Positions 54,127 through 62,184 of a stretch of DNA of 64,000 nt are shown here, in pieces; positions within the stretch are counted from its first letter, which is position 1; every line of letters starts with the position of its first letter. A program made the position numbers and the translations under genes. The stretch lies in contig NZ_JACVWU010000015.1 of assembly GCF_014596915.1 (NCBI RefSeq), positions 62,001 through 126,000 on the forward strand. The letters are read 5' to 3'. Source of the DNA: Streptomyces sp. TRM68416. GTDB lineage: Bacteria; Actinomycetota; Actinomycetes; Streptomycetales; Streptomycetaceae. The notes beneath the pieces are model-generated. The model searched no databases and had not been told where the DNA came from. It saw only the letters and a program-made list of their open reading frames with translations.

Positions 54127-54146
54127 GCCCGGCCCGCCGGCCGGGC
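54127..54146 (+). terminator. GC hairpin between the radical SAM gene and the precursor gene
   Basis: GCCCGGCC-CGCC-GGCCGGGC gives a perfect 8-bp stem with a 4-base loop, nine bases after the radical SAM stop codon. It may be an attenuator or an mRNA-stabilising boundary rather than a full stop, since the cluster continues on the same strand. Confidence 0.55.
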
Positions 54147-54233
54147 CCCACCGACCCCGCTTCCGACGACGCGAGCGGGACCCGTCCGCGGGCGGCGCGA
54201 ACGCTGCCGCCCCGCACCGAAGGGAATACGGAC

Positions 54234-54392
54234 ATGCCCGAAGAGAAGAAGGTCATCCGCATCCATCTGGAGCCGGGCGAGGAGGGCGTGACCCTGAGCG
54301 CCGTGGGCGCCGCCTCGGCCACCGCCCCCGCGGAGACCATCGTGGAGGCCACCAACATCACCGAGGCCACGGTCATCGAGGTCGAGATCTGA
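54234..54392 (+). CDS. Putative RiPP precursor peptide, 52 residues
   Basis: A 52-residue product starting MPEEKKVIRIHLEPGEEG and ending TEATVIEVEI. The start has GAAGGGA eight bases upstream, the strongest SD in the region, and nearly every codon ends in G or C, so it is a real gene. The charged N-part (1-18) would be the leader. The C-part (19-52) is rich in Thr, Ala, Val, Ile and Glu with a repeated EAT motif (38-40, 44-46). There is no Cys, Trp, Tyr or Phe. It lies between two radical SAM genes. Substrate status is inferred from size, place and translation signals. Confidence 0.72.
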   Translation: MPEEKKVIRIHLEPGEEGVTLSAVGAASATAPAETIVEATNITEATVIEVEI

Positions 54393-54432
54393 CCCCTTCC
54401 CGTGGTGACAGGAACCGAAGCGGAGCACAACC

Positions 54433-54463
54433 CTCCGGGCCCGTAGAGGGACGGGCCCAGGAG
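54433..54463 (+). promoter_or_regulatory. RNA hairpin A after the precursor gene
   Basis: GGGCCCGT-AGAGGG-ACGGGCCC is a perfect 8-bp stem with a 6-base loop, extended by CTCC/GGAG across one bulged A. It lies 41 bases after the precursor stop codon. Confidence 0.75.
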
Positions 54464-54522
54464 AGCGCTCGGCGTACCTCGACCGTGGGGACGGGGCGAG
54501 GACGCACACGGGCGCTGCACGG

Positions 54523-54556
54523 CCTTCCCGGCCCGTAGAGGGACGGGCCGGGAAGG
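54523..54556 (+). promoter_or_regulatory. RNA hairpin B, same loop as hairpin A
   Basis: CCTTCCCGGCCCGT-AGAGGG-ACGGGCCGGGAAGG is a perfect 14-bp stem. Loop and upper five pairs (CCCGT/ACGGG) equal those of hairpin A, while the lower stem differs but still pairs. It ends 37 bases before the HemN-like start codon. Confidence 0.8.
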
Positions 54557-54593
54557 GACCGTGGCCGACCAGGTGCGATGAGACGAGGTCGCG

Positions 54594-56066
54594 ATGAGCA
54601 AGACGGTTGCTTCAGCCGGCTCCACCGCCGTGCGCCCCGGCACAGGACTCGCGCGGCTGCTCAAGGAGAATCCCGCGCTGCGCATCGGCCAGGACGACTA
54701 CAACATCAACGTGACGGCCAACTACGGCGACCGGCTCACGCCCGCCGAGGTCGCCGACGCGGTACGGGACCACCCCGGCGCCGGCCGGCCCGCCCATCTG
54801 TACTTCCATGTCCCGCTGTGCGCGTACATCTGCCACTTCTGCAACTACGTCAAGCGCAAGGTGCCCAGCGGTGCGGAGGGCGACCGCTCCACCCGGCTCT
54901 GGACCGATCTGCTGCTCGACGAGTCCGTGCGGCGGCTGGCGCACGCCCCGTGGCTGGCGGAGGCCCGCGTCGAGTCGGTGTACCTGGGCGGCGGCACCGC
55001 CTCCCTGCTGGGCACCGAGCAGTTGGCGCGGCTCGTCGACCACATGCGGACGCACTACTCGCTCACCGGGGACTGCGAGATCTCCCTGGAGGGCAACCCC
55101 GACAACTTCCAGCACGACGAGCTCGCCGAGGCCTGCGACCTCGGCTTCAACCGCTTCAGCGTGGGCGTGCAGTCGCTGCAGAGCGAGGTCAACGCGTTCG
55201 CGGGACGCGGGCACGACGCCGCGATGTCGCTGCGGGCGATCGAGAAACTGCGGGCGACCGGCAAGCCGTTCAACGTCGACATGATGTTCGGGCTGCCGTT
55301 CCAGACACCGGCGAAGGTCGCCGCCGACATCCGCGCGCTGACCGACCTCGGCGTGCCCACGATCACCATCTACCGGCTGCGCAACGCCGACCGGGCGAAG
55401 ATGGGCATAGGCAACCGCGCCCTGTGGAACGTGGAGAGCGTCCTCGACCGGCTGCGCGAGGAGCACCGCTTCCCCGGCCTCCACGAGACCTACGAGATGC
55501 GTGAGGCCATCGTCGAGCTGCTGCTGGACGCGGGCTACCACCCGAGCCCGTGCGGCTGGTGGAACCGGCCCGGCCTCTACCCCGACGGCAACATCCCGCG
55601 GGTCTCGCGGAACAAGTGGCAGCGCCACGACACGATGATCGCCTACGGCCCCGGCGCCTACGGCTGGCTCACCGGCGACGACGACACGGTCGTACAGACC
55701 CACAACACCGCCGACATCAGCGGCTACGCCCGGCAGCTCCAGTCCGGCCCCGGGCTGCCGCTCGCCTTCGGGCGCCGGCTGGCGGGCCCGGAGGCGATCG
55801 GACTGGTGCTCGGCTTCAACTTCAAGGCCAACCAGCCCATCGACGCGGCCCGGTACCGACGCCGGTTCGGTGTCGAGCTGTTCCACGACGAGCCGTTCGC
55901 CGCCGTGTTCGCCGAACTCCGGGAGCGGGGGCTGGTGGAGCCGGTGCCGGGGGCCGTGGAGAGCGTCGCGCCCACGCTGGACGGCGAGGCCCTGCACGAG
56001 GAGATCATCAGCGTCTACTTCCACCAGCGCATCGGCAGCTTCGCCGAAGCCGTGTGCCGGAGGTGA
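54594..56066 (+). CDS. HemN/HemW-like radical SAM enzyme
   Basis: A 490-residue radical SAM protein of the coproporphyrinogen oxidase-like (HemN/HemW) class. Cys76, Cys80 and Cys83 (VPLCAYICHFCNY) hold the cluster; VYLGGGTASLL binds SAM, GNPDNF and FSVGVQSLQ follow as in HemN. A C-terminal HemN_C-like domain begins near 385. Class C radical SAM methyltransferases and C-C-bond enzymes of natural-product pathways share this layout, and the presence of a peptide gene makes such a role more likely than heme synthesis (inferred). GAGG lies five bases upstream of the ATG. Confidence 0.88.
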   Translation: MSKTVASAGSTAVRPGTGLARLLKENPALRIGQDDYNINVTANYGDRLTPAEVADAVRDHPGAGRPAHLYFHVPLCAYICHFCNYVKRKVPSGAEGDRSTRLWTDLLLDESVRRLAHAPWLAEARVESVYLGGGTASLLGTEQLARLVDHMRTHYSLTGDCEISLEGNPDNFQHDELAEACDLGFNRFSVGVQSLQSEVNAFAGRGHDAAMSLRAIEKLRATGKPFNVDMMFGLPFQTPAKVAADIRALTDLGVPTITIYRLRNADRAKMGIGNRALWNVESVLDRLREEHRFPGLHETYEMREAIVELLLDAGYHPSPCGWWNRPGLYPDGNIPRVSRNKWQRHDTMIAYGPGAYGWLTGDDDTVVQTHNTADISGYARQLQSGPGLPLAFGRRLAGPEAIGLVLGFNFKANQPIDAARYRRRFGVELFHDEPFAAVFAELRERGLVEPVPGAVESVAPTLDGEALHEEIISVYFHQRIGSFAEAVCRR

Positions 56067-56070
56067 ACCG

Positions 56071-56787
56071 ATGAGCGTCCATCGCCGCGTCCAGTGGCGC
56101 CGGGACCCGGACGGGACGGCGTACCGCACCAGGCGGTCGTTCCCCGCGGCTCCGGCGCGTTCCACCGTGCTGCTCGCCGGTCCCGGAACCGTCTCCGTCC
56201 TCGACGGCGACGGCCGGGACGACCGGCTGCTGGCCCGGCTGACGGACCGTCTGGTGGCCTCCGGCGCCCAGGTACTGGACTGCGACATGCCGGCCCGTGA
56301 CCCCAAGTCCCCCGTCAGCGAGGAGGATGTCCGGGCCAGGGCCGAACGGCTGGAGCAACTCGTCGAGGGAAACCAGCACTTGACCAGGGGCCCGTTCACC
56401 CTCGTGGGGTTCTCGCTGGGCGGCCAGGCCCTGCTGCGCCTGCTCGGTTCGGGCGCCCCGAGGCAGGCCGACCGCGTCGTCCTGGTGGGCACGGTGGTCG
56501 ACGAGGACGTCTTCCTCGCCTCCCGGGTCCCCTCGGTCGAACTCGTCTACGGCGGCAACGACCTGGTCGGCTATCTGGTCGACGACTCCGACCCGTCCCA
56601 GAAGCCCGCCGTCTTCGATCCGGGCGTCTACGGCGACTGGTCCGCGCGGCATGTCATCGGCACCCCCACACCCGCGGTCCGCGTCCATGTGCTCGACGGA
56701 CTCGGCCACACCCTGCACCCGTGCGGTCCGGGACCGTCCCGGGATCCACTGCCCGCGCTCACCTCCCTGGTGGGCGTCGGCCCATGA
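56071..56787 (+). CDS. Alpha/beta-hydrolase-like protein
   Basis: A 238-residue protein with the nucleophile elbow GFSLG (Ser115 in LVGFSLGGQALLRLL) and a C-terminal GLGHTLHP supplying the catalytic His. The acid residue is probably Asp or Glu near 157-165 (VELVYGGNDLVG). The N-terminal 30 residues are Arg-rich. Possible roles in the cluster are cutting the leader peptide or hydrolysing an ester or thioester; neither can be chosen from sequence. A perfect GGAGGTGA precedes the ATG. Confidence 0.78.
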   Translation: MSVHRRVQWRRDPDGTAYRTRRSFPAAPARSTVLLAGPGTVSVLDGDGRDDRLLARLTDRLVASGAQVLDCDMPARDPKSPVSEEDVRARAERLEQLVEGNQHLTRGPFTLVGFSLGGQALLRLLGSGAPRQADRVVLVGTVVDEDVFLASRVPSVELVYGGNDLVGYLVDDSDPSQKPAVFDPGVYGDWSARHVIGTPTPAVRVHVLDGLGHTLHPCGPGPSRDPLPALTSLVGVGP

Positions 56788-56831
56788 CCCCACTCGGTTC
56801 CCCCCGCAGCACGACCAGGAAAGGTAACGAC

Positions 56832-57629
56832 ATGCCCGCCAGCGAGACGCTCTCCAGCCGGCGTTTCAACAAGATCGCCAACAACTTCGCCACCAGTGAG
56901 GTGCACCGGTCGAGCCCGACCATGGAGGCACTGCACGAGACGCTCGGCCCGCAGACCGGCAGCGCGATCTGCGACGTCGCCTGCGGCGCGGGCCATCTGG
57001 CGCTGTCCTTCGCGGACGAGTACCCGGCCCGTCTCGTCGGCGTGGACCCGGCGCCCTCGATGCTGGACTCCTTCCGGAAGCTCGCCGCCGAACGTTCGGT
57101 CACCGTGGAGACGGCGCAGGCCGCCGCCGAGGAACTCCCCTTCCCCGACGGCTCGTTCGATCTCGTGGTGTCCCGGCTCGCCCCGCACCACTTCCAGGAC
57201 ATGCCGCGGGCGGTGGGCGAGATGGCCCGGCTGCTGCGGCCCGGCGGGCGGCTCGCCGTGATCGACCTGGAGGGGCACGAGGACCCCGAGATCGACGCGC
57301 TCAACCACGAGCTGGAGGTCCTGCACGACCCGACGCACCGGCGCAGCTACACGCTCACGGAGTGGATCGGCTTCCTCCAGGGCGCCGGCCTGAACGTCCC
57401 GGTGGCCCGGGGCGGGCAGGCCGAGAGCCGCACGGGGGTGCCGGTGAAGCGCTGGTGCGAGATCGCCTCGTCCGGGGCGGAGGCCGAGGCGGCGATCCGG
57501 CGCCGGCTGGCCGCGGCGCCCGAGGCCCACCGCGAGGCCCTCGGGATCCGCGAGGACGGCGAGGAGTTCCTCATCCCGGTGCGCACCTGCATGGTGATCG
57601 GGGTCAAGGCGCTGGGCGGGAGGCACTGA
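56832..57629 (+). CDS. Class I SAM-dependent methyltransferase
   Basis: A 265-residue Rossmann methyltransferase of the UbiE/Methyltransf_11 type. DVACGAGHLALSFAD (48-62) is motif I, GVDPAPSML motif II, DGSFDLVVSRLAPHHF motif IV and LLRPGGRLAVIDLEG motif VI. The substrate is likely a cluster intermediate. The ATG at 56832 with AAGG upstream is preferred; an ATG at 56784 overlapping the hydrolase stop (ATGA) would add 16 residues and is also possible. Confidence 0.88.
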   Translation: MPASETLSSRRFNKIANNFATSEVHRSSPTMEALHETLGPQTGSAICDVACGAGHLALSFADEYPARLVGVDPAPSMLDSFRKLAAERSVTVETAQAAAEELPFPDGSFDLVVSRLAPHHFQDMPRAVGEMARLLRPGGRLAVIDLEGHEDPEIDALNHELEVLHDPTHRRSYTLTEWIGFLQGAGLNVPVARGGQAESRTGVPVKRWCEIASSGAEAEAAIRRRLAAAPEAHREALGIREDGEEFLIPVRTCMVIGVKALGGRH

Positions 57630-57630
57630 G

Positions 57631-58476
57631 ATGCCCGTCATCAGGCTGTTCTCCCCCGCCGAGAGTCCCGGCGGCACCGCGCTGGCGCGACTGGCCTCCG
57701 ACGTCACCGAGTTGCTCGAACTGCCCGACGGTCACTGCTGGCTGTGGTGGCAGCGCCTGGAGCCCGGCACCTACTACCGGCCCGAGTGGCGCGCGGCGGA
57801 CGTCACCCCGGCACCGGTCGGCTTCGTGGTGTGCAAGGAGACGTACAGCAAGGAGCAGGTGGGCGCGCTGCTGCGGCTGGTCCAGGGCCGGCTGGCGGAG
57901 CTGCTGGAGGTCCGGGCGGACGACATCTATCTGACGGTGCAGCGGGCCGCCGAGGGCGAGTTGCTGGTCCGGGACGAGGTGTGGTTCGCGCACCTGGAGG
58001 AGGAGCCGCCGGACATGATCAGCGGAATCGTGCCGATCGCGTACGTCCACACCGACCGCACGGAGCTCTCGGACGACTACTGGGGTGACGTGACCTCGGT
58101 CGTCCGGCTGGACGCGGAGCGGTTCACGCCCGAGGCGCTGCTCGCCCTGGACTCCTTCTCCCATCTGGAGATCGTCTTCCACTTCCACCGGGTCAAGCCG
58201 GAGAAGATCCACACCGGGGCCCGGCATCCGCGTGGCAACCCCGAGTGGCCGCGGGCCGGGATCTTCGCCCAGCGCGCCAAGAACCGACCCAACCGCATCG
58301 GGGTGTCGCGCTGCCGGCTGCTCAAGGTGGACGGGCTGGACCTCCATGTGCGCGGGCTCGACGCCGTAGACGGCACGCCCGTCCTCGACATCAAGCCGTA
58401 CCTGCGGCAGTTCGCGCCGCGCGAGGAGGTCGTACAGCCGGACTGGGTGGACGATCTGATGCGGAACTACTACTGA
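57631..58476 (+). CDS. Tautomerase-like domain fused to a TrmO-type methyltransferase domain
   Basis: A 281-residue two-part protein. Residues 1-120 look like tautomerase superfamily beta-alpha-beta units: Pro2 would be the N-terminal catalytic proline after Met removal (PVIRLF), and SKEQVGALLRLVQGRLAELL with DDIYLTVQ matches the second unit. Residues 128-265 match TrmO/UPF0066: FSHLEIVFHFH, GIFAQRAKNRPNRIGVSRC, GLDLHVRGLDAVDGTPVLD. TrmO methylates the threonylcarbamoyl-adenosine of tRNA. Here, one base after the methyltransferase stop in a peptide cluster, it probably acts on a small product. I know of no described fusion of these two domains. Confidence 0.72.
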   Translation: MPVIRLFSPAESPGGTALARLASDVTELLELPDGHCWLWWQRLEPGTYYRPEWRAADVTPAPVGFVVCKETYSKEQVGALLRLVQGRLAELLEVRADDIYLTVQRAAEGELLVRDEVWFAHLEEEPPDMISGIVPIAYVHTDRTELSDDYWGDVTSVVRLDAERFTPEALLALDSFSHLEIVFHFHRVKPEKIHTGARHPRGNPEWPRAGIFAQRAKNRPNRIGVSRCRLLKVDGLDLHVRGLDAVDGTPVLDIKPYLRQFAPREEVVQPDWVDDLMRNYY

Positions 58477-58498
58477 ACTCCCCCAGGACGGAGCCGAG

Positions 58499-59767
58499 AT
58501 GAGCGAGCGCGCGAGTCGGGAGCGGCTGCCGCGCACGGCGCTGGCGCTGCTCACCGCCGTGTTCGTCGACGCGCTCGGCAGCGGGCTCTACATGGCCGTC
58601 TCGGTCGTCTTCCTCACCCGCTACCTGGATCTCGGCAGCGGCGAGGTGGGCGCCGGTCTGGCCGTCGCGGGCGCGGTGTCCTTCGCGATGCTGGTGCCCA
58701 CCGGGATCTGGGCGGACCGGATCGGGCCGCGGCGGATGCTGATCGCCGCCCATCTGACCCGCGCCGCCCTGCTCGCGGTGTATCCGTTCGCGTCCGGCTT
58801 CGTCCCCTTCCTGCTGGTCGTCTCCGTGCTCGCGGTCGCCGACCGGGCCGCCTCACCGCTGGTGCAGGGGCTGTTCGGCGACGTGGTGCCGGCCGGCGCG
58901 CAGCGGGTGCGGGCGATGGGGCAGGCGCGGTCGCTGCAGAACCTCGGTCTCGCGCTGGGCGGCCTGGCGGCCGGCGGGGCGCTGCTGTCGGACAGCGACG
59001 CGGTGTATCTCACGGTCGTGTACGGCAACGCGCTGTCGTTCGTGTTCGCCGCGGTGCTCGTGGTGCGGCTGCGCGCGGGACGCGGCGGTGGCGGCCGTCC
59101 GCTGCCCTGGCGGCGGCGCCTGGCCGTCTTCCGTGACCGGCGGTTCACGCTGTTGACGGTCCTCAACTCCGTGGTGAGCCTGCATGTGACGGTGCTGACG
59201 GTGGGCGTCCCGCTGTGGGTGCTCGCCCACGACGACCTGCCCCGCGCCGTGATCGCCTGGACGCTGGTGCTGAACACGGTGGTGGTCGTGCTGTTCCAGG
59301 TACGGGCCACGCGCGGCGTGGAGACGGCCGCGGACGGCGGCCGGGCGCTGCGGCTGAGCGGGCTGCTGCTGGCCCTGTGCTGCTGCGCGCTGTCGGCCAC
59401 CGGCGCGCTGCCGACCGCCGCCGCGGTCGCCCTGCTGCTGGGCGCGGTGGCCTTCCAGGCGTTCGCGGAGATGCACCAGCAGGCGGGCGCCTGGGCGATC
59501 TCCTACGACCTCGCCCCCGAGGACCGACGCCAGGTCTACCTGGCCTTCTTCGGCCTCGGCAACGCCGCCCGCAACACGTACGGGCCCCTGGTCGTCACGT
59601 TCCTCGTCGTCCAGCGCGGCGCGGTGGGATGGCTGTTGCTCGGCGCCCTCGTCCTTTGTGCCGGTGTCTGGACGGCGCGCGTGGGCCGGCCGGCCGCCGA
59701 CGCGCCCGCAGAGCCGGCCGTGCCGCTGACCGACCTCCAAGGAGGAACCCATGGCTCCCACCCCTGA
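58499..59767 (+). CDS. MFS transporter
   Basis: A 422-residue major facilitator protein with 12 predicted helices. GIWADRIGPRRMLIAAHL near 67 is the loop 2-3 signature (usual GxxxDRxGRR). DHA1-type drug or product exporters have this size. Lying between the tailoring genes and the flavin monooxygenase, it is the probable exporter of the cluster product. The 3' end overlaps the monooxygenase start by 17 bases, where AAGGAGG stands just ahead of that ATG. Confidence 0.87.
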   Translation: MSERASRERLPRTALALLTAVFVDALGSGLYMAVSVVFLTRYLDLGSGEVGAGLAVAGAVSFAMLVPTGIWADRIGPRRMLIAAHLTRAALLAVYPFASGFVPFLLVVSVLAVADRAASPLVQGLFGDVVPAGAQRVRAMGQARSLQNLGLALGGLAAGGALLSDSDAVYLTVVYGNALSFVFAAVLVVRLRAGRGGGGRPLPWRRRLAVFRDRRFTLLTVLNSVVSLHVTVLTVGVPLWVLAHDDLPRAVIAWTLVLNTVVVVLFQVRATRGVETAADGGRALRLSGLLLALCCCALSATGALPTAAAVALLLGAVAFQAFAEMHQQAGAWAISYDLAPEDRRQVYLAFFGLGNAARNTYGPLVVTFLVVQRGAVGWLLLGALVLCAGVWTARVGRPAADAPAEPAVPLTDLQGGTHGSHP

Positions 59768-61376
59768 GCAGTCCGTGATCGTCGTCGGAGCCGGACCCAC
59801 CGGGCTCGCGCTGGCCTGTGAACTGGCCGCCGCCGGTGTGTCCTGCACGGTCCTGGAGCGCCGTCTGAGCACCTCCGCGCAGTCCCGCGCCATGGCGCTC
59901 TACAGCAGGACACTGGAGGTGCTCGACCTGCGCGGGCACGCCGACGCGCTGGTCGCGGCCGGCCGCCCGGTGGGCCGTATGGTCCCGGCGCCCGGCGCCC
60001 GTGTCGACTTCACCGAACTCGACACGCGTTTCCCCGCCCTGCACGTGGTGCCGCAGAGCCGCACCGAGGAGGTGCTCCAGCAGCGCGCGGTGGAGCTCGG
60101 GGTGATCGTCCAGCGCGGCGCGGAGGTCTTCGGCCTGGCCCAGGACGACACCGGCGTCACGCTCCATGTGCGCACCGAGTCCGGCGAGTGGGAGGAGACC
60201 GCCGACTACGTCGTGGGCTGCGACGGCGCGCACAGCGTCGTCCGCGACCTGGCCGGGATCGCCTTCCGGGGCCGTACGTACGAGCTCGCGCCCGTCCTCG
60301 CGGACGTGCGGCTGCGCACGCCGCCGCCGGACGACGTGCTGATGCTGTCCTGCAACGGCGGGCTGATGGTGTCGATCCCGTTCGGCAACGGCCTGTACCG
60401 CCTCGCGGTGGTGCACCGGGACCGGCCGTGGACCCGGGACCAGGTGACCCTGGAGGAACTGTCCGACCTGGTGACCCGGGTGCTGGGCTTCGACCCGAAG
60501 CCGTACGAGCCGGAGTGGCTGGCCCGGTTCAAGATCCATCAGCGGCTCGCGGAGCGGTACCGGGCGGGCCGGGTCCTGCTCGCCGGGGACGCCGCGCACC
60601 TGCACTCGCCGCTGGGCGGCCAGGGTCTGAACCTCGGCGTCCAGGACTCCGTCAACCTCGGCTGGAAGCTGGCCGCCACTCTGCAGGGCTGGGCGCCGTC
60701 CGGGCTGCTCGACACCTACGAGAGCGAGCGCCGGCCGCAGGCCGAGCGGGTGCTGCGGGCCACCGACCGGGCCACCAGGATGGGGACGCACCCCTCGCCG
60801 CTGGTGAGCGGGGTGCGCCGCCGGGCGCTGCCGCGGCTGCTGGGGAACAGCCGGATCAGGAAGCTGGCCGCCGAGACGCTCTCGGGGCTGCGCACGGGGT
60901 ACGCCGGGCCGGGCGGCCCGCGCCGGCCGGACGGTCCGCGGCTGCGCGCCGGGCAGCGGATGCCGGACCTGACGGTGTCCCGGCCCGCGGCGGAGCCGGT
61001 GCGGCTGTACGAGCTCATGCGCGACGGGCGTTTCCTCCTGCTCGACCTGGGCGAGGACGGCGCGGGCGCGGCGCTCGCCGAGGCCTGGGGCTCGCGGGTC
61101 TGCCCGGTCCGGGTGACCGAACCTGTTGCCGAACTTGACGGCGTGGGCGCTGTGTTGGTGCGCCCCGACGGCTACGCTGCGTGGGTGGACGGCCGGTCGA
61201 ACCCGGCCGGACAGGTGGAGCGGGTGCGCCGGGCGCTGCTCCACTGGTGCGGTGCGGAGGGCCCCACGCCACAGCGGCAGGCCGGCTCCGCCGCCGAGGC
61301 CGGCGCGCCCGCCGCATGCCCCGCGGAACCGACCCCGTCGGCCGACGCGGAACCGGCCAGGGCCGAGAAGATGTGA
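59751..61376 (+). CDS. FAD-dependent aromatic hydroxylase-like monooxygenase
   Basis: A 541-residue class A flavoprotein monooxygenase like PgaE/RdmE of aromatic polyketide pathways. VVGAGPTGLALACELA near 11-26 binds FAD ADP, GCDGAHSVVRDLAG is the DG motif, and GDAAHLHSPLGGQGLNLGVQ binds the FAD ribityl. A thioredoxin-like C-terminal domain (about 400-500) is present, and the last 50 residues are Ala/Pro-rich. Its usual substrates are aromatic rings, which the peptide lacks, so it may act on the type III polyketide made at the right edge or on a non-aromatic group. AAGGAGG before the ATG is ideal. Confidence 0.88.
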   Translation: MAPTPEQSVIVVGAGPTGLALACELAAAGVSCTVLERRLSTSAQSRAMALYSRTLEVLDLRGHADALVAAGRPVGRMVPAPGARVDFTELDTRFPALHVVPQSRTEEVLQQRAVELGVIVQRGAEVFGLAQDDTGVTLHVRTESGEWEETADYVVGCDGAHSVVRDLAGIAFRGRTYELAPVLADVRLRTPPPDDVLMLSCNGGLMVSIPFGNGLYRLAVVHRDRPWTRDQVTLEELSDLVTRVLGFDPKPYEPEWLARFKIHQRLAERYRAGRVLLAGDAAHLHSPLGGQGLNLGVQDSVNLGWKLAATLQGWAPSGLLDTYESERRPQAERVLRATDRATRMGTHPSPLVSGVRRRALPRLLGNSRIRKLAAETLSGLRTGYAGPGGPRRPDGPRLRAGQRMPDLTVSRPAAEPVRLYELMRDGRFLLLDLGEDGAGAALAEAWGSRVCPVRVTEPVAELDGVGAVLVRPDGYAAWVDGRSNPAGQVERVRRALLHWCGAEGPTPQRQAGSAAEAGAPAACPAEPTPSADAEPARAEKM

Positions 61377-61506
61377 CGAGAGGACGCCGTGGGCCCGCAC
61401 CGCATCCCGTCCCCGTCCCCGTTTCCGTCCCCCGACCGGAAACCCGCGCGGTGCGAGGGCGGCGCGCGGGCCCTCAAGGACCCGACGCAGGAAGGCCGGC
61501 AACCCT

Positions 61507-62073
61507 ATGGCCCAGCTCCTCACCAGACGCTCGCAGCGGACCCGCGAGGCGATACTGCGGGCCGCGCGCATGCACTTCGCCGCGGACGGCTACCAGCGGT
61601 CGACGATCAGGGCCATCGCCGCCACGGCCTCGATCGACCCGTCCCTGGTCATCCGGTACTTCGGCAGCAAGGAGCGGCTCTTCGACGCGGCGCTCGACGT
61701 CGACCTGGAGCTTCCGGATCTGACCGGGACGCCGGAGGAGCTGCTTCCGCAGGCGTTGATCACGCACTTCCTGGCGCCCTGGGAGAACGACTCCGACGAG
61801 GGCTCGATGCGGTTGCTGCTGCGGTGCGCGGCGACCAACGAGCGGGCTGCGGAGCATCTGCGGCAGATGCTGCACGAGCAGTTCACCGACAGTCTGCGCG
61901 GCGCGCTCGGCGCCGAGCGCGCCGCGGCGTGCGGTGGTGTGCTGGCCGCGCAGTTGCTGGGGGTGGCCTACACCCGCTACGTACTGCGGCTCCGGCCGAT
62001 CGCCGACCTGCCGGTGGCGGCGCTGGCGGAGCTGGTGCTGCCGTCGCTGCGGACGGTGCTGGCGTCGGGGTGA
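61507..62073 (+). CDS. TetR-family regulator (first)
   Basis: A 188-residue TetR/AcrR repressor. HTH: TREAILRAARMHFAADGYQR, then STIRAIAATASIDPSLVIRY and FGSKERLF. The C-terminal domain is short and Leu/Ala-rich. It lies in the same direction after the monooxygenase, 130 bases away, and may control the peptide cluster. The ATG at 61507 has AGGAAGG about 11 bases upstream. Similar in its helices to the second TetR gene downstream, but not a tandem copy. Confidence 0.88.
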   Translation: MAQLLTRRSQRTREAILRAARMHFAADGYQRSTIRAIAATASIDPSLVIRYFGSKERLFDAALDVDLELPDLTGTPEELLPQALITHFLAPWENDSDEGSMRLLLRCAATNERAAEHLRQMLHEQFTDSLRGALGAERAAACGGVLAAQLLGVAYTRYVLRLRPIADLPVAALAELVLPSLRTVLASG

Positions 62074-62184
62074 GGGTGCAACCGCTCGTCCGCGGGGGAC
62101 GTCCAGGGGTACAGGCGGGCGCGACAGGGGAATGCGGCGTTCCGACAGGTCATGGATTCCCGGTGTCCCGCCTGCTAAGATATT

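Noticed and set aside
54234..54392. Sactipeptide, ranthipeptide, streptide or mycofactocin precursor
   Set aside because: The peptide has no Cys, Trp or Tyr, which those classes require.
54433..54556. CsrA/RsmA binding hairpins because the loops contain AGGGA
   Set aside because: Streptomyces is not known to carry CsrA, and the match is short; the hairpins are reported without a named binder.
54594..56066. Housekeeping coproporphyrinogen oxidase HemN/HemW
   Set aside because: The fold fits, but its position directly after a peptide gene and before tailoring genes favours a biosynthetic radical SAM role. Not proven.
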